Part shown: positions 43,703 through 55,453 of the stretch, piece after piece
How the letters are laid out: every line of letters starts with the position of its first letter
Position numbering within the stretch: the stretch's first letter is position 1
Source of the DNA: Ceratopteris richardii
Taxonomy: Eukaryota > Streptophyta > Polypodiopsida > Polypodiales > Pteridaceae
Direction: 5' to 3'
NCBI GenBank assembly: GCA_020310875.1
Contig: CM035407.1
Span: 226,417,468-226,481,467 of the forward strand
Length of the DNA: 64,000 nt
Notes under the pieces: model-generated
Seen by the model: the letters and a program-made list of their open reading frames with translations, nothing else
What the model was told of the DNA's origin: nothing
Database searches by the model: none
Position numbers and translations under genes: made by a program

Positions 43703-44839
43703 TGTTGATGCGACGAAAGTTGAACTTAGCTACGGAATTCACCACACCACAAGAACTAAGCTAAAGTGATGTTAGAACACCTCTATAATCATCAATAGCT
43801 TAGCAACCTTCTAAAAACTGAAAACTTTATAACTGTATTTAGTGAACTCCAAAAATTCACTTTATAGAAACCTTTGCCTTCCTACAGGCTTCAATTCTGA
43901 TCTGGTTTACTTCAGTCTTTTCAATTCTATGTTAGGTTACTGTTAGATATTCTTTTAACCACTTTAGATGTGCCAAAACTGTGTCTTAAACTCACCGGAG
44001 TATCACCGGAACTTCACCAACTGTTACCGGAATATCAGCGGAATGTTACCAGAATCTCACCGAAATTAACTGCAAATCTGGTTGTAGTTACTTCAAAAGA
44101 TTGTAGATGAGATAAGGAAGTAATACCTGAACTTCCTTCAATAAATGAGCTTTATTTGAAGTTTGAGAAAAACTTCATCAGTTCTGGATGTCTTTACTGT
44201 CAGACACAGTACTACGCGTACATGTCCCGTTTCACAAATCTCTTTTGGTCAGTTTGTAGTTGACACTACTAGCTTCAAGGTGAGCTATCACTCGTGAAAA
44301 ACTTTACACTATACAGTGAGATCTAACTTGTAGAAATACTGTAAAATGCGCACTGAGACAACCGTAACTGTTAACTAACTTTCACAGTAACATGAAATCA
44401 CTTAGATTTCTTCACAAAGAGAATGCGCTCAAATCCTTCCACATAAGTATGTGTTTTCTATTAGAGAAGATGTGTATAGAATGGCTTGGCCTTCCTTTGC
44501 TCATAGCCATGGAAAACTCTCCTATGCTGAGTAGTTCTTCCTTACCATCTCTCTTACAGATGAATACCCGACAGTTCAGGTTCTATTATTCATCTCTACA
44601 TACGCACTCTTGCGTCTACTACATGTACGCTACTTTATCACTCTCTCAACTCACTTATATACATCTTTGATCTGAGATTCATAATTCTGGAAGTTTCTAT
44701 GCACTATGTTACAGGCGTGAATATGTCCCTTCACTAAGGCTTGTTTTTCTGAATGCTTTGTTTCTACTTCTCTTCGTCTTCATTCATACTTTGTATGTCT
44801 TCATGTCCTTATGTCTAATTAGTGAGTGAATCTTCAACA
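43703..44839 (-). repeat. C2 5' LTR
   Basis: 1137 bases, the same length as 38372-39508, with TG/CA ends and CAATT outside at 44840-44844. The short plus-strand frame 44392-44670 also exists in part in the other LTR and is not a gene. Confidence 0.95.
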
Positions 44840-44844
44840 CAATT

Positions 44845-46435
44845 AACAAGGAGATTAGGAAGGGATTTTTGCAATTGCGTAACTTACACATTGTAGCAGG
44901 AAGTGTGTACCATAAAGAACCTAACGGTGTATTATCAAGATGTGTAGAAGAAGACGAACAGAAGACCTTGATTGAGCAAGCTCACATAAACAAATGGAGA
45001 ATGCACAAGGGAACCCAGGGAACTCTAAGGGAATTAAAACGATTAGGAGTTTATTGGCTTGATATGCCTAAGGATGCCCATTAATATGTTGGTAGTTACA
45101 CGGAATGTCAAGAAAATACTCTAGAAGACCACACATCATTGCAATTCTCTGCCATAGCACCAGACTGGAGTAGGGCATTGGTAAAGTTCTTAAAAGCAAG
45201 AGAGCATGAGGAAGGAGCAAGTCTAGCTAGAAAGCAATCCCTAGAAGAAATGAGTAAGGATAATGTAATATTGGGGAGGCAATCATTCAAAAGAGGAAAA
45301 GGCAATCAGCTACGACTATGTATGCATGAAGGTGAGTACCTTCCTATATTAAAGATGGCGCATGTAGGTGCCGCAGGAGGACATTTTTCAGCCGAAAGAG
45401 CTGTAAAAATGATTCTCTTTGCAGGCCTGTGGTGGCCAACTCTACATATGGATGCAGACACCTACGTACAAAGTTGTGAGGTATGCCAAAGAGCTAAGTA
45501 CCCTATTAGATGAGATGACATGCCTCTGTGACCCATGGTTTGTGCTAGAGCATTTTCCAAATGGGGTATTGATTTCATAGGACCAATTAAGCCACCAGCC
45601 AAAGGATCACACGCTAAGTACATAATAGTGGCAACAAATTATCTAACTAAATGGGTAGAAGAAAAGGAAACTAGAAAAAATGATGCTCAAACAGAAACCA
45701 AATTTCTCTTTGAGCACATCTTTACTCGCTTTGGACTACCTATAGAGATAATAAGTGATCGAGGAACGCACTTTATTAACAAAGTGATAGATTCCTTGAT
45801 GAATGAATTCCTAGTGATCCATAAAAAATCATCCCCTTATCACCCTCAAGCCAATGGCCAAGCAGAAAGTTCCAATAAAGTGTTGTGTATTGTGTTGAGA
45901 AAGATAGTCAATAATGGAAGGTCAGATTGGGACAAACAATTGCATCATGCAATTTGGGCCTTTTGTGTGGCTTATAAAAGAGCCATTGGAACTACTCCTT
46001 TTAACCTAGTGTATGGACAAAATGCAATTTTGCCAATTGACCTCCTGGTGCCTACTTTAATAGTAGCACAAAAGTATGAGTGGAGGACATGAACTATCCA
46101 AGCAACTCGCGCAAATTGAGAAGTTACACGAAACAAGACTACAAGAGGTTGCGGGAATTTATGCCGCTAAAAGAAGACAGAAAGCATATTATGATGCGCG
46201 CATCAAAGATAAAGGCTTGAAAGAAGGAGATTTAGTCCTGGTATATAAATGGACGCAACGTGCCAAGAAGCTACAGAAACACGGATGCAGACCCTTACTG
46301 ATCAATAGGATCTCAACTAGCGGAGCATTGAATCTCTCCGCATTAGATAGAGATATACTTCCTAACTACATAAGTGGTTATCAAGTAAAACAATATATGG
46401 AGCCATTGACGATCAGATGTTACCACGACTCGTAG
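44845..46435 (+). pseudogene. G2 double zinc module and integrase
   Basis: It continues G2 pol after C2. First module: LHIVAGSVYHKEPNGVLSRCVEEDE, then QAHINKWRMHKGTQ ... YTECQEN (second Cys of the pair altered). Second module: LRLCMHEGEYLPIL, AHVGAAGGHFSAER ... CEVCQRA. A stop at 45511-45513 precedes the core: GIDFIGPIKPP, IISDRGTHFINK, ANGQAESSNK with all three acidic residues. A frameshift near 46080 is followed by YAAKRRQKAYYDARIKDKGLKEGD and the GPF/Y-like segment (GCRPLLINRISTSG). It shows that the doubled zinc module exists in the more diverged G2 as well. Confidence 0.88.
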
Positions 46436-46559
46436 GAGCACAAAATAAAAAAAATGAAGAAGAGAGAATTAGAGACGAAGCATGCCAAGATGCCCTAGAG
46501 TGTATCCAGAAACAAAAGGATTGGATAAGGCAATGGGATGAATGATATCTACAGGGAGA

Positions 46560-47445
46560 AGAACCCATTCCCATGGCGAATTACCAAGTCCATGAAGCCG
46601 ATAAAAAGAACCTTAGCATGTCCCAATCATATTTAAATGTAGGGATTGGAAACACAGAATATTGATTGATAGGTGCACTGATTGACTCAGGAGCAGCCCT
46701 CAGTTGCATACGAATGACATTAATTACGCATCTCTAAACAACCATAAGCCCAACTAAAGTGTGCATTATAGGGATTGGAGGCCAAGTTATAAAATGTGTG
46801 TGAGAAGCCCTAATAACTCTCCACCTAAGAAAATCTTCAATGGAGCAAAGAGCTTTGCTATGTAAGGATGAAGACTTAGTAGAAAATCTGGTCCTAGGGC
46901 AAGATTGTATTATCAAGAATGAAGTGAGCCTTCATCTAGGACAAGTATACATATCAACAAAAATAGGGCATAAGGAGATCTTTTGCCTATTAAAAGAAAG
47001 ACCTCTTCATGCTCATGAAGATATCAAGCTTGAGAAAGAAACCCTAGAAAAGGAGCCTGAAGATGAATCAATCGAGAGCATACGCAAAGAATACCCTAAG
47101 CCAAAATTGCCTACAAATATGAATGTGTTACTTGATGTTGTGGCTTCTTTTCCCATGAGAGGTGAATCTAAGAGAGAAAGTGAGGACAATGCTCCTAAAA
47201 TTATCTACACCAAAGGAAAAACATCCACAGGGAAGTCCACTACTCATGCATCATATCCATGGAATACTCGTCTACAATGGATACGGAAGGATAGAATGAC
47301 TAAACCAAATCATTCAACTCAAAAACAGACCAGTCATTCAGTGAAAACAAGGAGAGATATTAATTACTCGCAACCGCAATCAGAATCACCAAGATTCCTT
47401 CGTGTATGGCTTCCAAAATCATTAGTAGGAGCCCAAAAGACATAG
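46560..47445 (+). pseudogene. G2 PR2 and tail
   Basis: GALIDSGAALSCIRMT with Asp-Ser-Gly near 46680, then IIGIGGQVIKCV, LLCKDEDLVENLVLGQDCI, as in G1. Stops lie near 46665, 46736 and 46800. The open stretch 46840-47445 carries on into the tail: QWIRKDRMTK near 47276 and RVWLPKSLVG near 47402; a further WIWRPKR lies at about 47668. The Asp-Ser-Gly kept in this diverged copy supports PR2 being an original part. Confidence 0.8.
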
Positions 47446-48088
47446 CAACATATGCAGATTACAAAGAAGGCTAGACAAACTGCAAATCAAGAGTTAGACA
47501 AGCCAGAAGAGATATTATGCCGGCAAAGTGAAACAAGGAGGACCAAAATGAATCAGCACAAGCACAAAAGGAACGCGACGACAACCAATAAGACTTCATG
47601 AATGAAGGCAACAAGGACCAGAGAGGAACCCGAACGATGGAACCAAATACTTAAAACACCGACTACAAAATGGATATGGAGACCAAAGAGGCAGCCAAGA
47701 CATGAACAACCTACTCAATAGGATTCCACTTGCACGCATGAAGAATCCAGTGCACCTAGAGTATGCATGCCAGGGCCACATTACAAGGCCATGCATTCGG
47801 CACATAATCTTTTCAACTAAACTAGTGGTGCATCTTTCCATCATTGGAATAGATCTTAGATTCTACTTCCATAGGAATGAACTTACAGTGTAAATAAATA
47901 AATGCTTCATCTAGAACTAATCCTTGTTTTCTTTTAGGATTAAACATCAAGAGAGGTGGGGTAAGAGTCCTTACTTACTTAAGCAAGTGGAAACGGAGTG
48001 ACGCAATGAGTACCATATTACTAAGTCACATATAACACATGACTTGATTTCTACTAGAAGCTGATGTTCTCTCTATTTACAAGTGCAG
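47446..48088 (+). other. G2 tail end and pol-ORF2 spacer
   Basis: Remnants of the basic tail to about 47700, then a non-coding spacer. Its last bases CTCTCTATTTACAAGTGCAG directly precede the ORF2 ATG and look like a 3' splice site. Confidence 0.5.
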
Positions 48089-50066
48089 ATGGCTTCTGAG
48101 GATTCCGAAGCAATTGTTCAAGAAGAGGTGCTAGAGTTCCCATTACAGAGTGTGACAAAAGCCAAAGGCCATTGGTTTCAAGAGGATCAGCCCGCTGGAG
48201 ATTATCTCTTTTTAGTGACAATTAAGATTATGGACACTGACCATCAGTTCCCAGTAATGTCTCAAGATTTCAAAGTTGTACATGAACTCCCATCAATTAT
48301 AGAAATAATGACAAAGGTAGGCATTCAGAAGTACTTCAAACTACCAATCTACAAACCGGACTTCTAGTGATGCACACAAGTGATGAATACCCTCCAACCG
48401 GCTTTGGATGACCCCTTAGTGCCCAAAGCAAGAGTTCTAGATGTGGCAGGAGAGTGGGTAATCATCCAATTCACTCATGACTTAATCAAAGAAGCTTTTC
48501 GATGCGAAAAGGATGGAAACATAGTTTTGAAAGATGAAAGCTGAGGCACTAACACACGAACATTCATGGACATCAATCGTCTAGATATAGAAGAAGAAGT
48601 CCGTCTGATTCACCAACATTTTTGCTTTCCAAATATGCATTGATACAACACACCACAGAAAATCATAGTGCAGATGCTATCTCATGCTATCAAACAAATT
48701 GTTAATCAAGTAAACATGATGCCATACATCCAAGAATGTCTTTTTGAAGCAAAGAAGCAGTGTAACCATAAAAAGTTCTTGAATGGAAGTGTCGTACTGA
48801 CAATACTTATCTAACATGCATTGGGTATCTGAGAGCATCTGAAAGAAATGCCCTCATCTTTGGAGATCGCTAAGTATGCGAAGTTAGCCACAGTTCCAAG
48901 GAAGAAGAAGGGATTAAAAATAGTGGAAGAAGCCAAAAGCAGCCCTCAACCAAGGATGCGAGGTACCAAACGAGTACGAGAAATGATGAAGGTAGAAGAA
49001 GCCCTTCTCGTGTCAAAAAGGATACATGTACTTCCAAGGACAAGGCTAGAAGACAATACGCCCATCATGGAAGAGGAACTAACCGAAGCAATGGAAGCAA
49101 CTCATCAGTACATGGAAAGTCAGGTAAACTTGCTAGCGCAGGGACATCATTACCAACACTCTCATGTAGACGATGAACAATGAAAGAGGCTAACTAAAGT
49201 ACATCGGTATAGAGAGTTGGGATTGGCCAACTCTAGTTCATCGCCAGATACACAAGAAGAGATGGAACCATCTATGATCAATGTGGACATTAGAAGTGAC
49301 TCAAAAGATGATGGTAATTGGGAGGAACTAAATCAAGTCACAGATGACTTTGGAGTGGAAGGTATAAAAATAAACCAAACTTTTAAGGACACATTCCAGG
49401 ATACAACGAGGTAAGAATCACCTATAGAAGGAATTCATGTATTAAAAATGAATGAAGCAATAACATTCACATCATAGAGACTTACTTAGATAGTGAACCT
49501 CCAGTAAAGGGACCAAAGGAAGAGAAAGAACAAAAAGAAGTGGAGGGAACCGAACCATTCATGCCAATCAGGGTTGTAGCAGAACCCTCCCCATTAGATG
49601 TCACTTTTCAATACAATGCTACAAAGTCGACAAAAAATGAAGATGAAGAAAGAGAGAGAGGTGTGCACCTTCAGATAAGACAACCACACAACGAAACAAT
49701 ACATGTGGAATAGGGAAGAGACGTACGAATAGGGAAAGGACCAAGCATCCCCAAAACATGGTTGAATGTAGATGTAGCTTAATTAAAGCCTGTAGTGAAA
49801 CAAATGATACAAACTGCTATGGACACTCAACAACTAATGCTTGAAGTGGATGCAGACTATGACAAGGCAATGGGAGAGAAAAGCCAATTCTAGGTAATAA
49901 GTGAAAACTTGTATGCCCAATTAATTCAAGCTCAACAAGCACTCTCAGCCAAGGAATCAGAAGCCAAAGAAGCCAAGGACAGATGCACCGTGCTAGCATT
50001 GGAAAACCAGAAGCTCCAAGAGCAACTCAGAGAGTTACAAAGCAACTATGAAGCTAGTGAAGCTTA
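48089..50066 (+). pseudogene. G2 ORF2, long form with coiled coil
   Basis: ATG at 48089 (MASEDSEAIVQEEVLEFP). Weakly but collinearly related to G1 and G4 ORF2: GHWFQED, YKPDF, then FMDINRLDIEEEVRLIHQHFCFPN matching the MQHFAFPAQ block. Frameshifts or stops at 48367, about 48545, 48645, 48813, 49183 and 49413. It extends much further than G1: a basic region (TVPRKKKGLKIVEE, RGTKRVREMMKVEE), an acidic region (49217-49700) and a coiled-coil-like end near 49900-50066 (LIQAQQALSAKESEAKEAKD, LENQKLQEQLRELQ). About 650 residues if intact. Function unknown. Confidence 0.65.
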
Positions 50067-50137
50067 AAAGTCAAATGAATGTCAGAAGTAAACTGCTTGA
50101 AAGTCAAATCAAATTATATATGGAGGAAGCAGACAAC

Positions 50138-50350
50138 CTAAGAAATCAAAATATCTATAGTTCTTTCCATGCTAAAGGACATTTCTGAATCACTTGTGTC
50201 CAAACTTAGCACGTAGGGATAACCACTGAGTTGTTGTGCCCAAGACTTAGCTATATGGTTGACACTATCCTCAAAAGATCTAATGCGTTTTCTATCCTTG
50301 CCTGGGTGTCTACCAGATCTGAGGTTCATAAGCTTTGTCTTCTGTTCCAA
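50138..50350 (-). pseudogene. G7 gag N-terminus
   Basis: MEQKTKLMNLRSGRHPGKDRKR: the MxLRSGR-type start is typical of OTA gypsy gag proteins. It continues acidic for about 60 residues (LDTSDSEMSF). Truncated. The position downstream of LTR, primer site and leader on the minus strand supports the call. Confidence 0.55.
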
Positions 50351-50559
50351 AAATTCCCCTTTGTATTGCTAAAAATCCTTTGGAATCCCTTGGTTTCCTA
50401 GTCCAACTTGAGGTTCAACTTTGTATTGCTAAAAAGCCTTTAGAGTCCTTGGATTTCCTAGTCCCACCTGATGGTCAACTTGAAACAAGGTTTCCAACGA
50501 ACCCAAAATCGCAACAAACGGATTTTGTATGAGAAAGTTATGTCTAGTCAGCTTTTGGG

Positions 50560-51530
50560 GGTCAAAACATGCAAGCAGGACGTCTTAGAGAATCACGATT
50601 TTTTGCAAATCAGGTAGCCAGAAAGTCGTGTTTTTTTATCAGAGAATTGCGATTCTCTCAAAATTTACTCCAAAGAATCATGAATTTCTCAAATCTTCCA
50701 AGCAGAGAATCGCGAATTTCTCAAAGCTCTAAGTCCAAGAAATCATGAATTTCAAGCAGAGAATCGCGACTTTCTTGTAGAGAATCACAACTTTCTTGCA
50801 AAGAATCGCGATTTTCTCAAATTTTCTCAAGTCCAAGGAATCGCTAATTTCTAGCAGAGAATCGCAAATTTCTTGTAGAGAATCGCAAATTTCTTGCAGA
50901 GAATCACGATTTTCTCAAAAGCACGAAGTCTAGGAAATCACACTTTCTTCCAGGAAATCGCGACTTTCTCAAAAGCACAAAGTCCAAAGAATCACGAATT
51001 TCTTGAATCCTATAAGGCTAGAGAATCGTGAATTTCTCCAAATTCTTAAGTCCAAGAAATCATGATTTTCTCAAAATCACAAAGTCCAGGAAATCACGAA
51101 TTTCTTCCTGAGAATCGCGAATTTCTCAAAAATGCCCAAGTCCAGTAACTCGCAAATTTCTTGGAGAGAATCACGATTTTCTCAAATTTTCCCAAGGCCA
51201 GACAATCGCAAATTTCTTCTAGAAAATTGTGAATTTCTCAAATTTTCCCAAGTCCAAAGAATCCCAAATTTCTTGAATCCAACAAGGCCAAAGAATCGCG
51301 AATTTATCCAAATTCTTAAGTCCAAGAAATCACGATTTTCTCAAAATCACGTCCAAGAAATCGCAAATTTCTTCCAGAGAATCACGAATTTCTCAATTTT
51401 TTCCTAAGATTAAAGAATCGTGAATTTCTTCCAGAGAATTACAAATTTCTTCTAGAGGATCGCGATTTTCTCAAATTTTCCAAGTCCAAAGAATCACGAT
51501 TTTCTCACAAACTTTTAAGGGGGAAGAAAA
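50560..51530. repeat. AGAATCGCGAATTTCTC palindromic array
   Basis: About 35 degenerate units of the type (A/G)GAATCGCGA(A/T)TTTCT, separated by 8-30 bases often reading CAAAxTTCCCAAGTCCA. The core GAATCGCGATTC is a perfect palindrome, so each unit can form a short hairpin. The array lies in the leader of G7 between primer site and gag, the same place as the GATAC array in G6. Unequal spacers and drifting units distinguish it from CRISPR. Confidence 0.9.
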
Positions 51531-51756
51531 TTTGAATTCTCTAGAGAATCGCAATCTTTTGAGAAAGTCGTGATTTTTTGAGTTTTTAGGTAGGAATTTC
51601 AAATTTTTGTGTTGAGCCTCAAATGTGCAGAAAATTGTGAAAAACACAAGCACATGCACTCCCAAGAACTTCCTAGATCTTTGTTGCACTCCCACACATG
51701 AGAAATGATGTGAAAATGGTGAAAATGCACTAAAAAATGAGAAATTTTATAAAGAC

Positions 51757-51960
51757 GACTATTTTTTACCTCCAACGTTGCAAATCCATGATCTTACCGT
51801 CACAATGCTCATCCTCGAAGCTATCTCCCTGGCAACGATGCCAAAATTTATAAATAACACAAAATGACTATTTTTTACCTCCAACGTTGCAAATCCATGA
51901 TCTTACCGTCACAATGCTCATCCTCGAAGCTATCTCCCTGGCAACGATGCCAAAATTTGG
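51757..51960 (-). repeat. Tandem duplication carrying two G7 primer sites
   Basis: A 109-base unit (51757-51865, repeated from 51866) containing TTACCTCCAACGTTGCAAATCC ... CCTGGCAACGATGCCAAAATTT. On the minus strand TTGGCATCGTTGCCAGGGA is close to the tRNA-Asp primer site known from Athila-like gypsy elements. The copy at about 51937-51956 is next to the LTR; the other (about 51828-51847) lies 109 bases further in. Confidence 0.85.
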
Positions 51961-52562
51961 TGTAGCTCAAGCATAAGCACCACCTGCTTTACTTGCCAAT
52001 CCACGGAGACGTGAGGACTGGTATGAAGACCGTGAGCATGTGATGGCACAAATGTGTGAGTGAGAAGCACACTAGCATGCACACACATACACACACACAC
52101 ATATGCACACAAGGCAAGATCAAAGAGAGGAACAATGGAAAGGTTTCTATTGCAAAGGAACTCTCTTATAAAAGCTCAAATCTCTAACAAATCTAACTCT
52201 CTAACAAGCTAACCCCCTAAAATGAGCTCTCTAGCTCTTTTTTGTTTTTTGACAAGTTTTGGCTTTGTCCAGACCTAGTGTCCAACCTAGTTAAAAATTA
52301 GGTTATAGGGCTTATTTGAGGACTCAACCAGACTCTAAAGTAGGTAGCTACTTCTAATACTCCTGAAGCTCAAGGACTCCTCGTCTTGAATGAAATTGAG
52401 AAATAATATTTGGTCTTTAGTGATAAAAATTCACTATTTTTATAGGGATTTCTTTTGAAAATTTTGATGTGTGCTTCTTGCAGCTCCCTACTTGCTCCTC
52501 TTCTTATGTGTCCACTTCTTTGAAGCATTCCTTTGTCTTATGCTTGACCTTGAGTGCCAACA
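51961..52562 (-). repeat. G7 5' LTR, family A
   Basis: On the minus strand it runs TGTTGGCACTCAAGG ... GAGCTACA, 602 bases, followed by a primer site. It has the CA/GT microsatellite near 52075-52108. It is closest to 23055-23684. Confidence 0.85.
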
Positions 52563-54172
52563 CCTATCCTAAACTTTGGACCCAAACATCCTGTACTAAA
52601 AGTAGTGAGGGCTCAGAAATATCACATACTTGTAGGCAGCATGTATAAGCACACTGATCAAGGCATACTAGCTTGCTATGTAGATAAGGATGAGCATGCA
52701 AAGTGGTTGCAAATAGCAAATGTAGGTGCACTATAGCAACATCACTCCAAATATCGACCCCTATAGACTCTACGATAGTTAGGGGCATATTGGCCAACAA
52801 TGGAAGCAGATGTTCATAAGTTATGCAAGGAGTGTCTATTATGTAGTATTAGACCACCTATGGGGCATGCTACACTATATCAACTGTCTCTAATACCAGA
52901 TTGGAGTGAACCATTGGTAAAGTTCTTGAGGAGGAAAACATTCCCTCAAGAAATGACATTGACCAAACAATGGAACTTAGACCAAGAAGCACTAGATAAC
53001 ACACTCATAAGTGACAATCTATACAAATGAGGAAGAGATAGCTATCTGAGGTTGTGTTTCCATGAGAGTGAATATCTCAAGATCTTGGAGACTAATCACC
53101 AAGGTGTGGTAGGAGGACATTTTGGACCAGACAATATGATTAAAGCTATACTATTAAATAGGTCTTTGGTGGTCAAATCTTCACATGGATGCACATACTT
53201 ACATGAAGAGGTGTGATATTTGTCAGCAAACTCAATACCCAATACATAAAGATGAGATGCATTTGACACCTATGATGGGTGGATGTGCATTCTCTAAGTG
53301 GGCAATAGACTTTGTCGGTCCTATTAATCCCCCAACTAAGAGTTTGCATACTGAATACATCATTGTGGCCACTGATTATCTGATTAAATGGGTGGAATTA
53401 AGGCAACAAGAAAGAACGATGTGCAAACCACAACCAAGTGCCTATTTGAGTATGTATTTACAATATATGGTTTGCCAACGGAATTGGTGAGTGATTGTGG
53501 CACCCACTTCTTGAATGAGGCCATTGAATACTTGCTACAAGAGTTCATGGTGGTTCATAAGAAGTCAGCTCCATATCACCCACAAGCCAATGGCCATGCT
53601 AAAAGCACGAACAAGATACTTTGCACTGTTTTGACAAAATAGCTACATCATGTTGTTTGGGCCTATAGAGTGGCCTATAAAATGGTTCTCCAAGACACGT
53701 CCTTTTAGATGGTATTTGGCCAAGTGTAGTGCGACCATTAGACTTCTTGATACCTACATTGAAAGTAGCACAAGAGCATCAATGGACTGGCCATGAGCTC
53801 TCGTCTAGAATCTTTGATTTGGAATGCTTAGGTGAAATGAAATTGAGAGCAATAGCAAGGATTTATGCAGCTAAGAAAATACAAAAAGCCTATTTTGATG
53901 CTCACATAAAGGATAAGGTTTTGAAAGCAGGAGATTTAGTCTTGGCGTACACCTTGAAGAAACATGCAAGGAAATTAGAGAAGCATGGCTATGGACCCAT
54001 GATTATTAATCGAGTATCAACAAGTGGAGCTATCCAATTAGCCACTCTAGAAGGTGACATCCTACCTATTTACATCAGTAGATGCAAAGTGAAATCATAT
54101 CAAGAACCCCTCATAGAGGAAATGCTAAACCGGCTCAACATTGCCAAGAAACGTAAGGAAGAGGAAAAATGA
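52563..54172 (+). pseudogene. G4 double zinc module and integrase
   Basis: It starts at NFGPKHPV. First module: YHILVGSMYKHTDQGILACYVDKDE, then ANVGAL-QHHSK ... CKECLLC. Second: SYLRLCFHESEYLKIL, NHQGVVGGHFGPDN ... CDICQQT. Core: AIDFVGPINPP, LVSDCGTHFLN, ANGHAKSTNK, where the catalytic Glu is Lys. Then YAAKKIQKAYFDAHIKDK and GYGPMIINRVSTSG. Stops at about 52734, 52768, 53028 and 53640 plus several frameshifts. Confidence 0.87.
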
Positions 54173-54217
54173 GTTCGAGAGGAAGCACAAGCAAAAGCCT
54201 TAGAACGCATCTGACGA

Positions 54218-55414
54218 ATGAAATTGAGAAGACAGGGTAGAGATCAGCCTAGTTCAGACACTCATGATGCTCCAAGATATCACATGGCCATGTGCCAAGC
54301 ATCAGGTGTAAGTTCCCCTAGAATAGTTGACTTGCATCCTTTTGTGAGCCTAGAAGTAGGAAAAGGAAACGATGCAAGGATTGTAAGAGCCTTGATTAAC
54401 TCAGGCACAACCACTAGTACAATTAGAAATTCTTACTTTCAAGAATTGCAATTAAAAGTTGATCCTATAGAACCATATCTCATAGGATTGGGAGGTGTGG
54501 AAAGTTGAAACCCCTTGCATAGGTGAAGTGGTGCTTCCCATCTACATTCAGGATATTCTTATGACAATGAAGGTGCTAGTGTGCTAAGATGAAGATCTCA
54601 TTGAACCTTTTGTCTTGGGTCAAGACTGGATCTATGATCATGCAGTCAACCTGAACCTAAGAAGTGGACTTCTTCATGTCTGGGTGGATCAAAACTGCAT
54701 TACAATTGAGCTAGAAAATCATGCACTCAAGGAACTAGGAAAGACACCCACTCCTGGCCCTTCGAGGAACACACATGAAGATAAAAATGCTATTCTTGTC
54801 CCAAGTTCTATGGTGGAGAAGGAGGTCACTCATGAAGGAGTTGCAAAAACCAAGGTGGAACTCCTTTATTTTCCAAAGATGGTCCCAGAAAAAAAAGCAA
54901 GGCAACCCAAGCAATAGATAAAACATGTAACCATGATGCACTCTCAATGATCGGTGCAAAATAAAGTACCTCATGGAGTGAAGCAGATCTAGATATGAAA
55001 GGATGAACAACCCTCTACTCGAGAGATAGTACCCTAATGATGCACCAAACCAACTCCTTGGGCAAGGACTACAAAGAATGAGTATTCAAGGAATCTTCCA
55101 AAACATAACATTTCCATTTGGGTCCCAAAGCGGTTGATGAAGGCTGACCCCATGTTAGGCAAATTTGGGTACCCAAGACCTCCTTACAGATTCAAGTAGC
55201 TTCACATAAGTACACAAGCTTGAATCACCACTCACAGACACTCACACTGCAAATCTCATGGCAAACCTCTACACTCAACACCTCCACGTCCCCAATCACA
55301 CCTAAGATTATCCAAAAATGGGTACCCAAAAAGTCCCAAATCGGAGATGATATATTCCAACAACATATAAAGGTCATCACCGTTGAAAGATGTAATCACA
55401 TGCTAAAAGTTTAG
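54218..55414 (+). pseudogene. G4 PR2 and tail
   Basis: RALINSGTTTSTIRNSYFQ: the catalytic Asp is Asn, so PR2 is dead in this copy. YLIGLGGVE and LGQDWIYDHAVNLNLR (54615) are kept. Tail motifs: IWVPKR near 55120, QIWVPKT near 55165 and KWVPKKS near 55315. A stop at about 54506 and frameshifts separate the pieces. It ends shortly before the C3 insertion. Confidence 0.82.
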
Positions 55415-55448
55415 AGAATAAAACCTTGTATCAAAACCCCCGACATAA

Positions 55449-55453
55449 TTTTT
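55449..55453. repeat. Target duplication TTTTT, left copy
   Basis: TTTTT also follows C3 at 61189-61193. In an A/T stretch this is weaker evidence than the other duplications, but the G4 sequence on both sides aligns with the uninterrupted G1 pol-ORF2 spacer. Confidence 0.65.

Larger units (their letters stand above)
38372..44839 (-). mobile_element. Complete copia element C2
   Basis: Two LTRs of exactly 1137 bases, a Met-tRNA primer site, a polypurine tract and a 5-bp target duplication. Internal order on the minus strand is gag, protease, integrase, RT, RNase H, the copia order. The RT part lacks the segment with YVDD, and there are stops and frameshifts, so it could not move by itself. 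It lies within G2 pol. Confidence 0.95.
35431..50100 (+). mobile_element. Gypsy element G2, split by copia C2
   Basis: It covers 35431-38371 and 44840 to about 50100. It contains the end of gag, protease 1, broken RT/RNase H, both zinc modules, integrase, PR2, the tail and a long ORF2. No LTR is seen on either side: the left end meets G3 and the right end meets G7. It is more diverged from G1 than G3, G4 and G5 are, and it is inactive. Confidence 0.85.
50138..52562 (-). mobile_element. Gypsy element G7, 5' end only
   Basis: On the minus strand: family-A 5' LTR, primer site (duplicated), leader with a palindromic repeat array, and the first part of gag, cut off at about 50138 against G2 ORF2. 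Its LTR right end touches G4 pol at 52563. Confidence 0.75.

Noticed and set aside
50560..51530. CRISPR-like array of palindromic repeats
   Set aside because: Units drift, spacing varies from a few to tens of bases, spacers are themselves similar, and there are no cas genes. It lies in a retrotransposon leader in plant-type DNA.
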